Source: CAVQZC01 sp963718315 | GTDB taxonomy: Bacteria > Actinomycetota > Thermoleophilia > Gaiellales > JAICJC01 | NCBI GenBank assembly: GCA_963718315.1 | Contig: CAVQZC010000012.1 | Span: forward strand, 620,001-684,000 | Direction of reading: 5' to 3' | Length of the DNA stretch: 64,000 nt | In this document: piece after piece, positions 62,149-64,000 of the stretch | Position numbering within the stretch: the first letter of the stretch is position 1 | How the letters are laid out: every line of letters begins with the position of its first letter | Program-made: the position numbers and the translations under genes | Notes under the pieces: generated by a model | What the model was told of the DNA's origin: nothing | Database searches by the model: none | Seen by the model: only the letters and a program-made list of their open reading frames with translations

Positions 62149-62402
62149 CCCGTCACAGTGTCTACCACGCGCCCGTGTGCGTCGACACCGCCACGCCGCA
62201 CCGTTCGGTGGCGTTCGTGGCCGGCGCCGGCGCGGTGCCGCACGCCCAGCCCAACGGCCACCACTCCAGGCACCAGGGGATCCCGGCGCAGGTGGTGGTC
62301 GACCCGCCCGACGGCTCCCCGAGCGGCGTAACTGACAGGCGTTCGTCCACGGCGACCGCTCCAGTATCGAGTTCTCCTCGGACGGAGGCGTGGGGTGTTG
62401 TG

Positions 62403-62408
62403 TAGCGT
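62403..62408 (+). promoter_or_regulatory. -10 element TAGCGT, DUF47 gene
   Basis: TAGCGT ends 9 nt before the ATG at 62418; an AGGG lies between, so near-leaderless. Confidence 0.45.
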
Positions 62409-62417
62409 CCACCAGGG

Positions 62418-63062
62418 ATGCCCCGGTTCCGTCTCGTTCCCCAGACCCGAGAGTTCTACGAGCTGTTCGACCAGGCGGCGAGCAACCTGGTCGCCACCGC
62501 CGAGCTGCTGCTCGACCTGCTGCAGCACTATCCCGCCAAACGCTCGCTCGCCGACGACATCAAGGATCGCGAGCACGAAGGCGATCGCGTCACGCACGAC
62601 CTGGTCGAGCTCGCGATCCGGACGTCCTCCCCGCCGATCGACCGCGACGACATCTTCCGGCTGGCGACCGCGCTCGACGACGTGTGCGACTTCATGGACC
62701 AGGTCGCCGACGAGCTGAACCTGTACGGCGTCGAGGAGGTGCCCCAGGAGGCGATCGACCAGGCGGTCGTGATTCTCCGAGCCACCAGCCGCCTGGCCGA
62801 TGCGATCGGCGGGCTCGACGGCCTCAAGGATGTCGGCCGGCACCTGATCGACATCCACACCCTCGAGGACGACGGCGACCGGATCGTGCGGGACGCGGTC
62901 GCCGCCCTGTTCGCCAACCGTCAGGACGCGCTGGTGGTGATTCGCTGGAAGGACATCCACGAGCACCTCGAGCAGGCGATCGACAGCTGCGAGGGAGCCG
63001 CGCACGTGCTCGAGAGCGTCTACCTCAAGCACCAGCGTGGCAGCCGGCGCTGGGGCCGGTAG
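62418..63062 (+). CDS. DUF47 / PhoU-like phosphate-transport accessory protein
   Basis: 214-aa all-helical protein of the DUF47 (YkaA/TM1734) family related to PhoU. Metal-cluster motifs ELFDQAASNL, DIKDREHEGDRVTHDLV and the second-half repeat DIHTLEDDGDRIVRDAVA are present. The gene normally precedes a low-affinity PiT phosphate transporter, but the next gene here encodes a GAF protein, so the partner is elsewhere or lost. Confidence 0.92.
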   Translation: MPRFRLVPQTREFYELFDQAASNLVATAELLLDLLQHYPAKRSLADDIKDREHEGDRVTHDLVELAIRTSSPPIDRDDIFRLATALDDVCDFMDQVADELNLYGVEEVPQEAIDQAVVILRATSRLADAIGGLDGLKDVGRHLIDIHTLEDDGDRIVRDAVAALFANRQDALVVIRWKDIHEHLEQAIDSCEGAAHVLESVYLKHQRGSRRWGR

Positions 63063-63156
63063 CCGGAAACCCCTCCAAAAAGAGGCATTCGCTACTCGAA
63101 AACGGGGATGGTATCGTTCGGGCCCGGACCGTAGGTTCCGGGTTTGTGATCCCCCA

Positions 63157-64000
63157 ATGACGCCGTTGTCCCGAGCTCAGGTGAGAGCCGGTGGCGGACA
63201 GGTCGACGTGCCGCTCGACCTGACAGCCGTCACGACCGCCCCTACCCGCCGCGAGCTCCTGGCCGCGTCGTGCGAGGCCTGTGGCGACGTGCTGGGGATG
63301 GACGCGGCGTGGTTCGTATCCCGGGGTGAGAACCAGGCGCTTGTCGTGGACGCATCGTGGACGCGCGACGGCGCGCGACCGCATCGGGTCGGCGAGGGCC
63401 GCCTCTCCAACGTCCTCGAGCAGGCTGAGCATTCGAGCCACCCCGCGGTCGAGCAGCACTGGATCGGCCGCTACCGGCTGATCTCGGTGCCGATCGTCGT
63501 CCAGGGAGACCTCGTCGGCGCGCTGGTCGGCGCCGCCCGCGCCAGCCGGCCCTTGACGTCCCCGCCGCTTCCCTCCGCCGTCCGGCTCGGCTCCGAGATC
63601 GGCGAGCGCCTGCTTCGTCTCGGCGGGCAGGAGGAGCTGCCGGAGCCGCCCGCGCCGCGGCTGACCGGGGGCTCGATCGACGAGATCCGGCTGCTGCAGT
63701 CGATCGCCGGAGCGCTGATCGGGGCGCACTCCGAGAGCCAGGTGGGCGAGGTGGTCGTCGCCCAGCTGAGCGGCCTGATCGACTACCACTCGTGCCGCTT
63801 CTACATGCTTTCCGACGACGGCGAGATGCTCGTCTGCGCCGCGCACCGCGGCGTCGGCGCGGTCTACGAGGCGGAGGGGGCGGAGGAGCTCAACTGCGCC
63901 ATCGGCGAGGGAATCACCGGCACGGCGTTCGCGGACGGGAGGGCGGCGCTGGTCGACGATGCCAATGCCGTCCCCTACGCGGTGGACATCCCCGGCACCG
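63157..64000 (+). CDS. GAF-domain signalling protein, 3' end cut by window edge
   Basis: 281 codons to the window end. A first degenerate GAF domain (residues ~25-150: RRELLAASCEACGDVLGMDA; ISVPIVVQGDLVGALVGAA) and a second (from ~180: IRLLQSIAGALIGAHSESQV, LIDYHSCRFYMLSDDGEMLV, CAIGEGITGTAFADGRAALV). Proteins of this layout often end in a GGDEF, PP2C or histidine-kinase domain, which would lie beyond base 64000. ATG 63157 has no ribosome site. Confidence 0.85.
   Translation, partial: MTPLSRAQVRAGGGQVDVPLDLTAVTTAPTRRELLAASCEACGDVLGMDAAWFVSRGENQALVVDASWTRDGARPHRVGEGRLSNVLEQAEHSSHPAVEQHWIGRYRLISVPIVVQGDLVGALVGAARASRPLTSPPLPSAVRLGSEIGERLLRLGGQEELPEPPAPRLTGGSIDEIRLLQSIAGALIGAHSESQVGEVVVAQLSGLIDYHSCRFYMLSDDGEMLVCAAHRGVGAVYEAEGAEELNCAIGEGITGTAFADGRAALVDDANAVPYAVDIPGT

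Noticed and set aside
62162..62350. 62-codon minus-strand ORF upstream of the CDF gene
   Set aside because: No -10 or ribosome site at its start and no recognisable pattern; the 269-bp gap 62149-62417 otherwise holds only the two flanking promoters.

Overview
The window is very G+C-rich, gene-dense chromosomal DNA of an actinobacterium. Evidence is the FhaA/FhaB/PstP/RodA-FtsW/PbpA/PknB cell-envelope cluster in its usual actinobacterial order, a sufCBDSU operon, a DtxR-type regulator, many GTG starts and G/C-ending codons. A deep-branching soil lineage such as Thermoleophilia/Gaiellales would fit, but that is inference; no rRNA gene is present. I see no phage, insertion sequence or CRISPR array.

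Layout. 0-5.3 kb (minus): truncated FAD oxidoreductase, ABC exporter, and a CitE-like lyase / acyl-CoA dehydrogenase / MaoC trio behind a palindromic operator. 5.4-7.8 kb: signal peptidase I, SpoIID-like protein, 67-aa ORF. 7.8-11.9 kb (minus): four of the five Wbp-type enzymes for a diacetamido-uronic acid sugar nucleotide. 11.9-15.2 kb: CcdA, TlpA-like thioredoxin, VOC dioxygenase, M42 peptidase. 15.25-15.49 kb: tRNA-Lys(CTT) whose 3' 29 nt recur twice in an 83-bp tandem repeat with a strong hairpin. 15.5-19.5 kb (minus): pstSCAB with a Pho-box-like repeat, carrying many +1 lesions. 19.6-20.8 kb: HipA-like kinase plus DUF3037. 20.8-28.5 kb: Gly-rich beta-helix protein, copper amine oxidase, FN3-like repeat protein. 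28.5-34.2 kb (minus): DUF4349 lipoprotein, D12 DNA methylase, LysE exporter, TPR protein, amidohydrolase, TatC, TatA. 34.3-40.8 kb: sufC-B-D-amidohydrolase-S-U-Rieske. 40.8-42.9 kb: DoxX-Rieske fusion diverging from a DtxR regulator. 42.9-43.3 kb: a gene-free stretch with a well-supported candidate small RNA. 43.3-48.5 kb: NmrA/NDUFA9-like protein, dcd, class III aminotransferase, CAP protein, zinc-ribbon protein, threonine dehydratase. 48.5-58.2 kb (minus): ddl-pknB-pbpA-ftsW-pstP-fhaB-fhaA-second kinase. 58.3-64 kb: membrane protein, DUF4446, GNAT, methyltransferase, CDF transporter, DUF47 protein, partial GAF protein.

Three genome-style signals stand out. (1) About half of the genes that can head a transcript have a TANNNT -10 element ending only 6-10 nt before the start codon and no Shine-Dalgarno sequence, which implies widespread leaderless transcription and helps fix start codons. 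(2) Operon partners are mostly joined by 4-bp GTGA/ATGA overlaps. (3) Seventeen or so inferred frameshifts are all single-base insertions; correcting them restores full-length proteins, so they look like base-call errors rather than gene decay.

The most interesting items are the 83-bp tRNA-3'-end repeat, the roughly 230-nt candidate RNA that can pair over 16 nt with a canonical 16S rRNA 3' tail, and the leaderless-promoter pattern.
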